NCBI RefSeq assembly: GCF_000708755.2
Contig: NZ_JGVU02000002.1
Span: 1,612,001-1,676,000 of the forward strand
Direction: 5' to 3'
Length of the DNA stretch: 64,000 nucleotides
Source: Metabacillus indicus LMG 22858
GTDB taxonomy: Bacteria > Bacillota > Bacilli > Bacillales > Bacillaceae
Part shown: piece after piece, positions 35,736-44,054 of the stretch
Layout of the letters: each line of letters opens with the position of its first letter
Position numbering within the stretch: position 1 is the first letter of the stretch
Notes under the pieces: generated by a model
What the model saw: the letters and a program-made list of their open reading frames with translations, nothing else
The model's database searches: none
Told to the model about the DNA's origin: nothing
Position numbers and translations under genes: made by a program

Positions 35736-37868
35736 CTACTTTTGAAACAAGACCAAAGTGCCGATTTCATTTGCTGTGATCTGTGAGTCTGCCTTCTGAT
35801 CATGGTGATTTTTATGCATCGATGGACTTGATGCGATTTCCCATTCTCCTCCTGCAGGGAGCGGAATGACCGCACCGTTTCGATGGCTGCAGTGGATGAC
35901 CGCAATGTGTCTCCATGGACCATAATCTTTTACGTCCATTAATGCATATGCGTATACTCCGCCATCATTTTTGAGTACCCGGTAATGTCTGCTGATTTCA
36001 TCAGAAGCTGCAAACCGGAAGGCGCCGTGGGATTTTCTTAAGGCAATAAGGTGCTTGACGTACTTGACATCTTCAGCGTATTTCTCCCGTTCATTCCAGT
36101 CGAGCTGATTGATGTCATCAGGTGATTTATAGCTGTTTTCAACGCCTTTTTTCGTCCGGTAAAATTCCTGGCCGCTGTGGAAAAACGGGATGCCCTGCGC
36201 AAGGATGACCATTCCGGCAGCAAGTTTTTGCCTCATCCGTCTGTCTTCATGCGCCTCATGAGGATTTGAAACCTCCATTTTATCCCAAAGCGTATGATTG
36301 TCATGGGATTCCACATAATTAATGGATTGTGCCGGCGACGTGAAATGGGCAATCGAACCTGTCATGACTCTTGCCAGCAAATCAGGGTTTGATGTATGCC
36401 CGAAAATAAATCCTTTGTCGTAAAGGTTAAATGTGCTCCCTTTGATGACATCCCTGAACTGGTCATTGAAAAAAGAGATGCCCGGCATTTTCCCTGCGTT
36501 TGCAATAATCGCTTTTTTTTCATAGGCAAGCGGGGTGTTTAAGTCCCATCCTTCTCCCAAAATAAGAAGATCCGGCTTAATCCTCATACATGATGCATGA
36601 ACTTCATTCATCGTTTCAACATCTAAAATACCCATCAAATCAAAACGGAAACCATCAACATCATATTCGCTCAGCCAATAGGAAACAGAATCCACAATAA
36701 ATTTGCGGGCCATTTTCCTTTCTGATGCGATATCATTTCCGACACCTGTTCCATCTGACGGAAGTCCGTTGTGATCGTGACGGAAATAATACCCCTGTAC
36801 AATTTTTTCAAAAGAAGAGGTCTCCCGGATATAGACGTGGTTGTACACGACATCCATAATCACTCTGATTCCGCTTTCATGAATAGACTGAATGGCGCTC
36901 TTTAATTCTCTTATTCGTTCGGCAGGGTCATCAGGTTTCGCGGAATAGCTTCCCTCCGGCGCATTAAAGTGCAGAGGATTGTATCCCCAGTTATACTCCG
37001 CGGATGTGTCCTGTTCGTCCACGCCTTCAAAATCGTTAAAAGGCAAAAGCTCCAGATGGGTCACACCAAGCTCCTGCAAATAAGAAAGACCAGACGATAA
37101 TCCGCCTGCTGTTTTCGTCTCTTTTTCATTGAAGGCTGCGTATTTTCCCTTTTGCTTTATGCCGCTGTCCGGATGGATGCTGAAATCGCGTATATGAGCC
37201 TCATATATAATGGCATCGGTCAATTTTTCAAAAGGTTGAGGTTTTTTCCTTAAGACGGCTGTTTTTTTCAGATCTGTTATGACACCGTACTCTCCGTTTA
37301 TGGAAACCGCTTTTGCATAAGGATCGACAGCTTCGTTCCAGATCAGGTTCACACAGACAAGATACGTATAGAAAACGCTGTCAAAATTACCTTGAAGCTC
37401 TATCATCCATATTCCTTTTTCTCCAAGGGTCATAGGCATCGTTTCGATTTTATTTACATCCGGAAAAAGAAGCTTTACTTTCACCTCTATCGCAGTAGGA
37501 GCCCAGACCTTTAATACTGTGGATTCCTCCCCGCATACTGCACCCAGGTCATTTTCTCCGTAGTAAAAATAGTCATCAAATAAATCCGTTCTGATGACAG
37601 CCCCCATCTGCAGATCGGTTTTACGGTTCAGGTCATCACAAATTTCGTACAGTTTTCCGAATGGCTTAACGGACGGGTCAAACCTGCATTGAATCTTTAC
37701 TCTGTTTTCAATCGTCTCGATCCGTTCACACTTGAGCTCTGTCCGGGTCTCCCCGTCAAGCAGATAGAACGTCCTCTTTCCGTCTCCCTGCATTTCTGCA
37801 GGAATTAAAATGGTGATTAAGTTCATTTCGTCAAGGTATGCATGATATGCACGTTGTACCGTTAGCAT
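35736..37868 (-). CDS. amyX: Type I pullulanase
   Basis: 710 residues. An N-terminal carbohydrate-binding-like region and a CBM48-type domain (YYGENDLGAV... VLKVWAPTA) precede the GH13 barrel. The pullulanase signature YNWGYNP, VIMDVVYNHV, DGFRFDLMG (nucleophile Asp), LILGEGWD (acid/base Glu) and NYVESHDNHTLWD are visible. There is no signal peptide, so it acts in the cytoplasm on alpha-1,6 bonds of glycogen or imported maltodextrins. An AGGTGA site precedes the ATG. ytmP lies downstream after a 178-bp gap. Confidence 0.95.
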   Translation of the reverse strand: MLTVQRAYHAYLDEMNLITILIPAEMQGDGKRTFYLLDGETRTELKCERIETIENRVKIQCRFDPSVKPFGKLYEICDDLNRKTDLQMGAVIRTDLFDDYFYYGENDLGAVCGEESTVLKVWAPTAIEVKVKLLFPDVNKIETMPMTLGEKGIWMIELQGNFDSVFYTYLVCVNLIWNEAVDPYAKAVSINGEYGVITDLKKTAVLRKKPQPFEKLTDAIIYEAHIRDFSIHPDSGIKQKGKYAAFNEKETKTAGGLSSGLSYLQELGVTHLELLPFNDFEGVDEQDTSAEYNWGYNPLHFNAPEGSYSAKPDDPAERIRELKSAIQSIHESGIRVIMDVVYNHVYIRETSSFEKIVQGYYFRHDHNGLPSDGTGVGNDIASERKMARKFIVDSVSYWLSEYDVDGFRFDLMGILDVETMNEVHASCMRIKPDLLILGEGWDLNTPLAYEKKAIIANAGKMPGISFFNDQFRDVIKGSTFNLYDKGFIFGHTSNPDLLARVMTGSIAHFTSPAQSINYVESHDNHTLWDKMEVSNPHEAHEDRRMRQKLAAGMVILAQGIPFFHSGQEFYRTKKGVENSYKSPDDINQLDWNEREKYAEDVKYVKHLIALRKSHGAFRFAASDEISRHYRVLKNDGGVYAYALMDVKDYGPWRHIAVIHCSHRNGAVIPLPAGGEWEIASSPSMHKNHHDQKADSQITANEIGTLVLFQK

Positions 37869-37942
37869 GTTGATTCACCTGCCTGCAATAGTTGTTTCTT
37901 CATCACACCAGTATACCCATGTGGACACGTCTTGATATTTAT

Positions 37943-38860
37943 TCAGATATAATACTTTATGCTTTTCGGCCTTAATGTGACTGTAACAGGTGTTTCGCCT
38001 AAATATTCTCCGTCTGCATGCACCATGACAGAAACGGGGCCTGATATCGTGATTTCATGGCCCTCCATCATGCAAACTTCTTTCAGCCCTTTATGTCTGC
38101 CTGCAAAAACAAGTCCAAACAGAAGCAGCAGTTTTCCCCTGGATAATCCGTGGACAACGGTGACATTCAGCAATCCGTCATCAGGCCTTGCATCAGGAGA
38201 GATTTTCATTCCTCCCCCGTAAAACGGATGGTTGCTGACTGCAGCAAGCCAGACCTTCTCAAAAACCTTTTCTTCGCCGTCAATCGTTACAGAGAGAGGA
38301 CCGGGCTGGTAAGTGAAAAGACCTTTCATAAGAGCAAGAGTGTACACAAAGGAGCCTGCACCCGCTCTATTCAGGACCTTTTTCCACTGCATCTCATTGG
38401 AAAGCTTCGCAACGTAGGCGTCGAAGCCGGCACCAATGCTGTTCACAAACAGCCGGTCTGCTTTCCCGGCCCTGCAGCAGCCCAAATCATAGCTTTTAGC
38501 CTGTCTATTCAGTCTTGTGAGAATAGAGCTTTTCCCTTTTGAGCCGCCGTATCCCTTCATAAAATCATTGCCCGACCCTGATGGCACATAACCGATCTGT
38601 ATATGGTCAAATCCGCTGAGCCCGTTTACAATTTCGTGAATCGTTCCGTCTCCGCCAATGCCTATCACCGTTTTCAGCCGGTAATCATGTATGGATGCAA
38701 TTTGCCTGGCAAGTACTTCTGCATGTCCGGCGTAATCCGTCATAAAAGACCGGTACTCCATGTTTTTCTTTTCCATTTCTTCTTTCATTTTCTTCCAGAC
38801 ACGCAAAGACCGTCCGTTTCCCGCAACGGGATTTATAATAAAGTATATGCTGTTTTCCAT
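37943..38860 (-). CDS. ytlR: Diacylglycerol/lipid kinase-family protein (YtlR)
   Basis: About 305 residues of the DagK/sphingosine-kinase family: IINPVAGNGRS (first glycine loop), GIGGDGTIHEIVNGL (catalytic GGDGT) and YVPSGSGNDFMKGYG. The C-terminal beta-sandwich ends MMEGHEITISGPVSVMVHADGEYLG. It presumably phosphorylates a lipid at the membrane. The start may be ATG 38860, ATG 38872 or TTG 38881; 38860 gives the family N-terminus MENSIYFIINP. Confidence 0.88.
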   Translation of the reverse strand: MENSIYFIINPVAGNGRSLRVWKKMKEEMEKKNMEYRSFMTDYAGHAEVLARQIASIHDYRLKTVIGIGGDGTIHEIVNGLSGFDHIQIGYVPSGSGNDFMKGYGGSKGKSSILTRLNRQAKSYDLGCCRAGKADRLFVNSIGAGFDAYVAKLSNEMQWKKVLNRAGAGSFVYTLALMKGLFTYQPGPLSVTIDGEEKVFEKVWLAAVSNHPFYGGGMKISPDARPDDGLLNVTVVHGLSRGKLLLLFGLVFAGRHKGLKEVCMMEGHEITISGPVSVMVHADGEYLGETPVTVTLRPKSIKYYI

Positions 38861-38963
38861 CGTCAGCCCCATTATCTTCAAGTGGAATAGGAATACCTTA
38901 AGAGATATTCCGAGTCTAGTAAAATTATAGCTTTTTTCTTAGATGAAGTGGGTGTAATTGGGT

Positions 38964-38988
38964 AAAAAAATACGCCAAAAGGCGCATT
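38964..38988 (-). terminator. Short terminator after the gene at 38987
   Basis: Leftward GCGCC, loop TTTT, GGCGT, then ATTTTTTT. The stem is only 4-5 bp, so confidence is moderate. Confidence 0.5.
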
Positions 38989-39907
38989 AGTCATTTCTTC
39001 TGAACGATTCGATCACACAATTAGCCAGGAGCACACCTGCTGCCTTCAGCTGATCATGCTTCATCGGCATTGAATGATGGACGTGAGGGTACATCCACTG
39101 ACTGTATGCCCTCTTATCCGCAACTGTGAGATCATAAGGAGCCTCTGGGTATTCTACAAAGCCCTCTTTGCATACAAGTGCTTTTTTCACTTTTAATCCA
39201 ATCTCTTTTTCTTTTAAAAGCTGCTTTACAAGGGCTGCTGTCCGGCTGAGGCTGATCATCGGCGAGAGTAGACTTGATTCATCTTTTTCTCCCGGGTTTT
39301 TACGCCAGAACCTTTCTGCGGATCCCATATATACGTCATGGCGGCCGCCTTCAAGAAAGTGAATGCACGTGATTTCCCCCGGACTTATTAAAATCGTGTC
39401 GAGGGCAATGGATGTATTTTTCACCCTGAGGACCGGAGCATACATGATCAGATGCTGATCCGGAAGCTTTTGCAGAAGTTCCTGCAGATTGTGGTCATCC
39501 GAGAGAGACGGATCTGCAAATGATCTGTCCCTAATGGTTGACGTTGCCCATTTCAGCTGGAAATGAAAGACACGCTTCATAAACATTTCCTTCAGCTCAT
39601 CAAGCGAGCCGGGGGTGGCATGGAAGCTCAGCTCAGGTGAATCCATATTTGCTTCAGGATAGGTGACAGATGGGCCGGACCTTTCCTTGTTAAGCCTGTA
39701 ACTCCGTATCCGTGTCAGCGAACCCTCCCCATTTTCCGTCCTTTCCATTTGCTCTTTTTTAACAAAATGGTGAAATTCATTCTTTTCAAAAGCTTCCTTC
39801 AGCATGAGCCACTGCTGTTTTTTCACACGCAGAAACCGGCTCTGATAGCGGTACAGATCCATTTCATATCTGGATATGCACGCATGAACTTTTATTAATT
39901 GAGCCAC
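38987..39907 (-). CDS. Uncharacterised protein, possibly NERD-like nuclease fold (YtlQ-like)
   Basis: 306 residues, cytoplasmic, charged. The stretch APVLRVKNTSIALDTILISPGEITCIHFLEGG, then GSAERFWRK, resembles the nuclease-related (NERD) core, in which an Asp and a following Glu/Lys would bind metal. No full endonuclease motif can be proved. The N-terminus is helical (YRYQSRFLRVKKQQWLMLKEAFEKNEFHHF). It lies upstream of ytlR in the same orientation, as ytlQ does in B. subtilis. The function is unknown. Confidence 0.65.
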   Translation of the reverse strand: MAQLIKVHACISRYEMDLYRYQSRFLRVKKQQWLMLKEAFEKNEFHHFVKKEQMERTENGEGSLTRIRSYRLNKERSGPSVTYPEANMDSPELSFHATPGSLDELKEMFMKRVFHFQLKWATSTIRDRSFADPSLSDDHNLQELLQKLPDQHLIMYAPVLRVKNTSIALDTILISPGEITCIHFLEGGRHDVYMGSAERFWRKNPGEKDESSLLSPMISLSRTAALVKQLLKEKEIGLKVKKALVCKEGFVEYPEAPYDLTVADKRAYSQWMYPHVHHSMPMKHDQLKAAGVLLANCVIESFRRND

Positions 39908-39938
39908 TTTATGTAAACTCCTTCCGAAACATTCAAAC

Positions 39939-40625
39939 TCACAGAACGTGTAAAAGAAACGGAACCAATAACGGACACAGAACAGCCGTAAAAATGGCGC
40001 ACAGCGTCATGGAAATGGAACTGACAGCTCCTTCAAGCTCTCCCATTTCAAGAGCCCTCGCTGTACCCGTTCCGTGTGATGCCGCACCAAGTCCGATTCC
40101 TTTTGCAACGGGATGGCTAATGCCAAAAGCTTTCAAAAGAGACGGACCGAAAACAGCCCCCGACATGCCTGCTATAACCACATATATGGCCGCAAGCGCA
40201 GGGATTCCTCCCAGTATTTCTGAAATATCCATTGCAACGGGATTTGTGACCGATTTAGGAGCGAGCGACAGGATCATCTCCCGGTCTACATGAAATAATG
40301 CTGCTAGGCCGGCCCCGCTTACTATTCCGATAATGCTTCCCGTAAGCACGCTTGTAAAGACGGTCCACGCATACCTCTTCATCACATGTCTGTTTTCATA
40401 CAGCGGATAAGCAAGTGCGACTACTGCAGGGCCTAAAAGAGCATCAATCCACTTTCCGCCAGTCATATACTCAGCATACTCGGTATCTGTGAGAAGGAAA
40501 AGCACAATTAAGAGAAAAGTGCTCGTTGAGATCGGCACTAATAGAGGAAAGGGGTATTTTTTATAAACCTCTCTCATAAGGGCGTATACGATTACCGTAA
40601 GGACAATATAGAAGATCACAGCCAT
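39939..40625 (-). CDS. LrgB/CidB-family membrane protein
   Basis: 228 residues with about seven hydrophobic helices. Family motifs are visible: LLGPAVVALAYPLYENR, LAPKSVTNPVAMDISEILGG and LGAASHGTGTARALEMG. LrgB proteins work with a small LrgA partner; in B. subtilis the PftAB pair transports pyruvate, while staphylococcal Lrg/Cid proteins affect lysis. The start codon overlaps the stop of the LrgA gene (TAATG), so the two are coupled. Confidence 0.92.
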   Translation of the reverse strand: MAVIFYIVLTVIVYALMREVYKKYPFPLLVPISTSTFLLIVLFLLTDTEYAEYMTGGKWIDALLGPAVVALAYPLYENRHVMKRYAWTVFTSVLTGSIIGIVSGAGLAALFHVDREMILSLAPKSVTNPVAMDISEILGGIPALAAIYVVIAGMSGAVFGPSLLKAFGISHPVAKGIGLGAASHGTGTARALEMGELEGAVSSISMTLCAIFTAVLCPLLVPFLLHVL

Positions 40626-41008
40626 TATAGGTTTTTCCCCTCTCCTTCATTTGCCGTTTTTCTGGTGCTCATCCACTGGCTTACAAAAGCGGCTGAAAGC
40701 ATGACGAGAGCTGTGCTGAAAAGAGCAATCAGCGCACTGATCAGGCCTCTTCCCGCAAACAGGTCAAAATGGTCCATCAGCCCGACCGTTGCAGGAACGA
40801 AAAGCAAGGCCAAATGTTTAAGCAAAAAGGAGCTTCCTTCCTTTAACAGCGGCAGTTTTATGAGTTTGAAGGACAAGCAGAAAAATAAAAGAAACATGCC
40901 GATAATGCTGCCCGGCATGGACAAGTTGAAAAATTGCTGAATGGCTGTTCCGGCAAAATAAAAAAGAAATAATCCGGCAAGCTGAATAACAATACGTATA
41001 AATTTCAT
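40625..41008 (-). CDS. LrgA/CidA-family membrane protein
   Basis: 127 residues with four predicted transmembrane helices: IVIQLAGLFLFYFAGTAIQ, FFNLSMPGSIIGMFLLFFCLSF (family motif PGSIIGM), HLALLFVPATVGLMDHF and LISALIALFSTALVML. It pairs with the LrgB gene directly downstream. A LytSR-type two-component system, the usual regulator, is not in the window. Pyruvate uptake or holin-like functions are both possible. Confidence 0.92.
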   Translation of the reverse strand: MKFIRIVIQLAGLFLFYFAGTAIQQFFNLSMPGSIIGMFLLFFCLSFKLIKLPLLKEGSSFLLKHLALLFVPATVGLMDHFDLFAGRGLISALIALFSTALVMLSAAFVSQWMSTRKTANEGEGKNL

Positions 41009-41054
41009 AGTTTCCCCGCTAAGCGTAAAAGAGTCTTATTTATCTTATTGGGCA

Positions 41055-41603
41055 TCAGCGCAATAAGACAGTGTCAATTGTATGGTACTTGGGGACCTCC
41101 CCAAGCTTGGTCTGAAACAGATTGATTTTTGAAACCTGAAAGGCTGACACCGGATGACCCGGAAGCATCCCTTCCTGAAAGTCTTCATCTGCCGCCCATT
41201 TCCGCGCAATCGTGATATGAGGGGCAAATGGACGTTCATCTAGTGCGAAACCGTGTTTCCGGCACACGGAGTATACCGTTTCCCTCACCTTTTCTAGCGG
41301 CTCTGATTTTTCCGTACCCGCCCAGAAAATCCGGGGAGCCTGTTTTCTCCCAAATGTGCCGAAGCCACTGATTGACAGGTGAAATGAAGGAAACTCGCCA
41401 AGAGCTGTGTGCAGTTCCTTCATGACGGCCTGCAGTTGATCAGCGGAATCAGGATGCCCCAAAAAAGCGAGCGTCAAATGATAATCCAGAGGATGAACCC
41501 AGGACTTAAACAGCTTCTTCATCCCTTCTGTTTTTGCAGTCAGCATTTCCGCTTCATTCTGAGGGACAGATATTCCAATAAAATAATGGGTTTGTGTTGT
41601 CAT
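41055..41603 (-). CDS. thpR: RNA 2',3'-cyclic phosphodiesterase (2H family)
   Basis: 182 residues with the two HxTx motifs that define the 2H superfamily: His42-Leu-Thr44 in YHLTLAFLG and His129-Ile-Thr131 in PFAPHITIARK. ThpR/LigT proteins open 2',3'-cyclic phosphates on RNA; the B. subtilis ortholog is YtlP. The start at 41603 has a weak AGGAAC-like site. It ends 46 bp before the LrgA gene and may be co-transcribed with it. Confidence 0.93.
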   Translation of the reverse strand: MTTQTHYFIGISVPQNEAEMLTAKTEGMKKLFKSWVHPLDYHLTLAFLGHPDSADQLQAVMKELHTALGEFPSFHLSISGFGTFGRKQAPRIFWAGTEKSEPLEKVRETVYSVCRKHGFALDERPFAPHITIARKWAADEDFQEGMLPGHPVSAFQVSKINLFQTKLGEVPKYHTIDTVLLR

Positions 41604-41802
41604 AACGGTTCCTTTCCCGTCTGTTTGCTAAGAGTATGGCTCTGCTCGTAAGCTTCCATGCAAAAACTGTGCAGACACTTTTTTCATTTTATCAAAGTCT
41701 GCGGGAAGAATAGAACCAAAGCGCCTCGCTTCATGAAAATCGATTGCTGGGAAGGCAAACAGAGGATATGCTATTATATCAACTAAAGGAGCTGAAATAA
41801 TC

Positions 41803-42735
41803 ATGCGTGTTGTAGAAAATGTGGCAGATTTAATTGGCCATACACCTCTTTTAAAATTAAACCGCCTGAATCCAAAAGACGGGGCTGCGGTTTACCTTAA
41901 GCTTGAGTTCTTCAATCCAAGCGGCAGTGTAAAAGACAGAGCTGCTTTTAATATGATTGTCGAGGCCGAAAAGCAAGGCCTGTTAAACGAACATTCAACG
42001 ATTATCGAGCCAACGTCAGGGAATACAGGCATTGGACTTGCCATGAATGCGGCAGCAAGAGGATACAAAGCCATTCTTGTTATGCCTGATACGATGACAC
42101 AGGAGCGCATCAATCTGCTTAAAGCTTACGGTGCAGAAGTTGTGCTTACACCCGGCGACGAAAAAATGCCCGGTGCTATAAAAAAGGCAAACGAGCTAGC
42201 AGAGGAAATCCCTGACAGCTTTGTTCCCATGCAGTTTGAAAACGAAGCAAATGCTGATGCCCACCGCAAAACAACGGCACCCGAGATTATTGCCGCAATG
42301 GATGAGATCGGGAAAAAGCTTACTGCATTCGTTGCAACGGCAGGCACCGGCGGGACCATTACAGGCACCGGCGAAACACTCAAAGAGCATTATCCGGATC
42401 TGACCGTGCATGTTGTAGAGCCGGCCGGGTCCCCGGTCCTTTCAGGAGGAAAGCCAGGCAAGCATAAGCTTGTCGGCACAAGCCCCGGATTTATTCCCGA
42501 CATTTTAAATCAGGATGTTTACGATGAAATTTTTAAAATACAGGACGCTGAAGCGTACGACATCACACGCAGACTTGCTGCGGAAGAAGGAATCCTTGTC
42601 GGTCCTTCCTCAGGGGCAGCCTGCTTTGCCGCCCTTGAAGTTGCCAAACGCCTGACACCGGATGATGTTGTTGTCTGCATCGCATGCGATACAGGTGAAC
42701 GGTATTTATCAAGCGATGTATTCAGAGAAGAATAG
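41803..42735 (+). CDS. ytkP: Cysteine synthase-family protein YtkP
   Basis: 310 residues of fold-type II PLP enzymes. PLP lysine Lys44 is in NPSGSVKDRAA, the substrate loop is EPTSGNTGIGLA, the phosphate cradle is GTGGTITGTG and VGPSSGAACFAA is near the end. It matches O-acetylserine sulfhydrylases, but B. subtilis has CysK as the main enzyme and YtkP as a paralog whose physiological substrate is less clear. An AAAGGAGC site precedes the ATG. Confidence 0.93.
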   Translation: MRVVENVADLIGHTPLLKLNRLNPKDGAAVYLKLEFFNPSGSVKDRAAFNMIVEAEKQGLLNEHSTIIEPTSGNTGIGLAMNAAARGYKAILVMPDTMTQERINLLKAYGAEVVLTPGDEKMPGAIKKANELAEEIPDSFVPMQFENEANADAHRKTTAPEIIAAMDEIGKKLTAFVATAGTGGTITGTGETLKEHYPDLTVHVVEPAGSPVLSGGKPGKHKLVGTSPGFIPDILNQDVYDEIFKIQDAEAYDITRRLAAEEGILVGPSSGAACFAALEVAKRLTPDDVVVCIACDTGERYLSSDVFREE

Positions 42736-42744
42736 GTCTTAAGA

Positions 42745-42786
42745 AAAAGAGCTGCTCCGGATTAAACCGGAACAGCTCTTTTTTGA
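42745..42786. terminator. Terminator shared by ytkP and the MFS gene
   Basis: AAAAGAGCTGCTCCGG and CCGGAACAGCTCTTTTTT with loop ATTAAA. Its right arm encodes the last residues of the leftward MFS protein. Confidence 0.88.
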
Positions 42787-43940
42787 TTCAGCTTCATCAC
42801 ACAAAGGATGACAAGCGCAATAAGGGACATCGTTCCAAAGAATAAATACACATGAAGAATCGAATACCCTTCAAGGATAAGGCCCCCAAAAAACGTGCAA
42901 AACCAGTTTCCCAGCCCGTTGCCGACAGATGAATACAGAGAAATCGCCGTTGCCCCTACAGAAACAGGAGCAAGCTCTCTCACATACTGGAGGGCAGCAG
43001 GAATGAACAATCCAACAGAAAACCCTTGTGCAATCGTTGTGGCATACACAACCCCAAGTGGCGGTTCAAAGAAATACAGGAACCATCTGAGACATGAAAT
43101 GCATGTTGCCATAACCAGGATGTTCATCATGCCGAGGCGCCTGATCCAGCTGCTTGCAAACTTCATAAACGGGGCTTCACTGCCCGCCGCAAGTAAAAAT
43201 GCAATGCCGATACCGGTCAGCCCGCCGCCAAGATCAGCGACAAAAATACCGAAATAAATATTATTGGCAAGAATAGGGCCGAGAACAAGAAATGCTATAA
43301 ATAGAAACAGAAAATACCTTGGAACATTCGCAAGTTCTTTTATGCCGTCACGGATGCTGATCTGCATCGTTCTGCTTTCATTCGGCAGCTGAGCTGCAAA
43401 GAAAATGGCCAGAAACAGCACGAGTGCAAAAGAATAAAAAATCACGTGAAGAGAATAGTGTTCAGACAGCTGGCCGACAGCCATGACAGCAACTGCAAAA
43501 CCAACAGCTCCCCACAGCCTGATGGAACCGTATTCCGTTTTGGTCTTGTGGACATAATTCATTGAAATGCTGTCGGATAAAGGAATCAGAGCACTCTGAA
43601 CAACCGCCAGCAGCAGAGCAATCACAATCAGCCAGAAATAGCCGTCAAGAAGTGAGAATACAATCCCAAACAGTCCGGCAAGCGTCAAAGCGACGGTCAG
43701 TAAAACAGTCGGTTTCTGCGTGATGTCACTTAATACCCCCCACAGCGGCTGAACTAAAATCATAACAACCGGGCTGATGCTCATAATGATTCCAATCTGG
43801 CTTCCTGAAAGTCCCACACTGTCCTTTAAATAAACTGGCAATAAAGGAAACAGAGAACCTATGGCAAAAAACATGAGAAAATAAAACGAACAGAACGAAA
43901 CCCGCGTCATGCGGTGTTCTCTTTGAAGAGAATAATCCAA
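42762..43940 (-). CDS. MFS transporter (phenylpropionate/nucleoside-permease-like)
   Basis: 392 residues with 12 predicted transmembrane helices. The N-terminal ISPVVMILVQPLWGVLSDITQKP is the MFS motif A region, and YGSIRLWGAVGFAVAV resembles the MFS_1_like/PPP (HcaT) family. The substrate is unknown. The start is probably TTG at 43940, 7 bp after AAGG; an ATG at 43910 is the alternative. The C-terminal codons form one arm of the terminator shared with ytkP. It lies downstream of pepV, separated by a terminator at 43978. Confidence 0.85.
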   Translation of the reverse strand: MDYSLQREHRMTRVSFCSFYFLMFFAIGSLFPLLPVYLKDSVGLSGSQIGIIMSISPVVMILVQPLWGVLSDITQKPTVLLTVALTLAGLFGIVFSLLDGYFWLIVIALLLAVVQSALIPLSDSISMNYVHKTKTEYGSIRLWGAVGFAVAVMAVGQLSEHYSLHVIFYSFALVLFLAIFFAAQLPNESRTMQISIRDGIKELANVPRYFLFLFIAFLVLGPILANNIYFGIFVADLGGGLTGIGIAFLLAAGSEAPFMKFASSWIRRLGMMNILVMATCISCLRWFLYFFEPPLGVVYATTIAQGFSVGLFIPAALQYVRELAPVSVGATAISLYSSVGNGLGNWFCTFFGGLILEGYSILHVYLFFGTMSLIALVILCVMKLNQKRAVPV

Positions 43941-43977
43941 ACCAGCAGCCTTCTTTCCCCACCTGTCATTTGATTGC

Positions 43978-44006
43978 TAAAAACCGCTCCCGGAAAAGGG
44001 AGCGGC
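43978..44006 (-). terminator. pepV terminator
   Basis: Leftward CCGCTCCC, loop TTTTCC, then GGGAGCGG followed by TTTTTAGC. Confidence 0.85.
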
Positions 44007-44054
44007 TAAAAGCTTCTTCAAACATCCTACCACATGAAAAGCGTTTCGTTAATC

